Source of the DNA: Actinomycetes bacterium
Lineage (GTDB): Bacteria > Actinomycetota > Aquicultoria > CAJVYJ01 > JAUVQD01
Assembly: GCA_030605305.1 (NCBI GenBank)
Contig: JAUWIO010000058.1
Span: 1 to 6,118, forward strand
Length of the DNA stretch: 6,118 nucleotides
Direction: 5' to 3'
Under the pieces are notes generated by a model that made no database searches, was not told the DNA's origin, and was given only the letters and a program-made list of their open reading frames with translations. The stretch's first letter is position 1. Each line of letters opens with the position of its first letter. Made by a program: the position numbers and the translations under genes. Of this stretch, positions 5,654-6,118 are shown one piece after another.

Positions 5654-6118
5654 CTATGGGGTATTCCCAAGCCGATCGAAGATAACGTCGACCTGGCTCA
5701 AATATGGGCCGACCTGGAGGCACTCATCGATCTCAGCAGGGCTGAGAACCTTGGCGACGTCCTCGTCGGCCAGCAGATTGTCTTTGAACGGCCCCCCGTC
5801 TTTCCAAGTGCTCATGGCGTTGCGCTGGCCCCAACTGTAGGCATCTTCACGAGACAGGCCTTTATCGACGAGCGAAAGCAACACCCGCTGTGAAAAAACC
5901 AGCCCGTGCGTGCGTTCCAGGTTCTCCTGCATCCGCTCTGGGTAGACCTGCAGGTCCCGCAGGACCCAAGCGGTCTTATTGATCATATAGTGAAGCACGA
6001 TAGTCGCGTCCGGGACGGTCACCCGCTCGACCGAGGAGTGGGAGATGTCGCGTTCGTGCCACAGCGTGACGTTCTCCAGCGCCGGCGCCACGGCGGCGCG
6101 GACCACGCGTGCCAGGCC
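5654..6118 (-). CDS. purB: Adenylosuccinate lyase, C-terminal part (5' end outside window)
   Basis: The last 154 codons of adenylosuccinate lyase, ending in TAG at 5654-5656. The enzyme removes fumarate from SAICAR (giving AICAR) and from adenylosuccinate (giving AMP), in the cytoplasm as a homotetramer. The frame stays open to the window edge and begins within GLARVVR, so the GTG at 6104-6106 is an internal Val codon and not the start. Numbering the visible residues from the edge, the block WHERDISHSS at 20-29 is the conserved lyase segment whose Arg and Ser residues help bind substrate in studied family members. After it come the ADSL C-terminal helical region with ERTHGLVFSQRVLL, then LVDKGLSREDAY, and a tail ending in VDVIFDRLG, closely like Bacillus-type PurB. 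The family is about 430 residues, so roughly two thirds, including the SSxMPxKxNP signature loop, lies upstream. It is the first visible gene of the cluster, 48 bases before dapA. Identity is very secure. Confidence 0.96.
   Translation of the reverse strand, partial: GLARVVRAAVAPALENVTLWHERDISHSSVERVTVPDATIVLHYMINKTAWVLRDLQVYPERMQENLERTHGLVFSQRVLLSLVDKGLSREDAYSWGQRNAMSTWKDGGPFKDNLLADEDVAKVLSPAEIDECLQVGPYLSQVDVIFDRLGNTP

Noticed and set aside
5649..5661. Possible terminator hairpin between purB and dapA (CCCC, loop AUAGU, GGGG in the RNA, with the purB stop UAG in the loop)
   Set aside because: The stem has only four base pairs and no U-tract follows on the minus strand. The genes on both sides look co-transcribed.
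6104..6106. GTG as a start codon of a 150-residue protein
   Set aside because: The frame is open to the window edge and the residues upstream (GLAR) continue the PurB alignment, so this is an internal Val codon.
1..6118. Mobile elements, CRISPR arrays, RNA genes or a defence system
   Set aside because: No direct or inverted repeats of useful length, no transposase-like protein and no tRNA-like fold were seen. Nearly all bases are explained by five housekeeping genes.

Overview
The window is a compact, co-directional block of five genes, all on the minus strand. In transcription order (right to left) they are the end of purB, then dapA, purC, a purS-purL fusion and purQ. Four belong to de novo purine biosynthesis. 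The fifth, dapA, encodes the first committed enzyme of the diaminopimelate/lysine pathway and sits inside the purine run. There are no tRNAs, rRNAs, insertion sequences, CRISPR repeats or phage genes, and nothing looks recently transferred. The longest unassigned stretch is 48 bases.

Layout: 5654-6118 is the last third of purB, cut by the window edge. 5606-5653 is a short spacer with a good ribosome binding site for dapA. dapA (4700-5605) overlaps purC (3831-4703) by four bases (GTGA). purC is followed after three bases by purSL (828-3827), which starts with TTG in the same frame as purC. purQ (21-821) starts six bases after the purSL stop. The last 20 bases hold no start codon for a further gene. 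The spacing implies one polycistronic mRNA with translational coupling, probably entering from upstream of purB.

Pathway: PurQ releases ammonia from glutamine, and PurSL uses it with ATP to convert FGAR to FGAM. PurC joins aspartate to CAIR to make SAICAR. PurB removes fumarate from SAICAR and, in the AMP branch, from adenylosuccinate. purF, purD, purN/purT, purM, purE/purK and purH are not in the window and must lie elsewhere. DapA condenses pyruvate with aspartate semialdehyde, so PurC and DapA both draw on aspartate-derived carbon.

Organism: this is a bacterium with moderately high GC (mid to high fifties by eye), heavy use of the ATA isoleucine codon for that GC, and mixed ATG, GTG and TTG starts. 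The two-piece FGAM synthase (PurSL about 1000 aa plus a long PurQ) is not the Bacillus-type PurS/PurQ/PurL set and not the single-chain enterobacterial enzyme. It is compatible with an anaerobic or environmental lineage such as deep-branching Actinomycetota, Chloroflexota or former Deltaproteobacteria. That placement is weak inference. I found no clearly undescribed system. The points worth a second look are the PurSL architecture, the dapA insertion, the purC/purSL junction and one unusual PurC residue.
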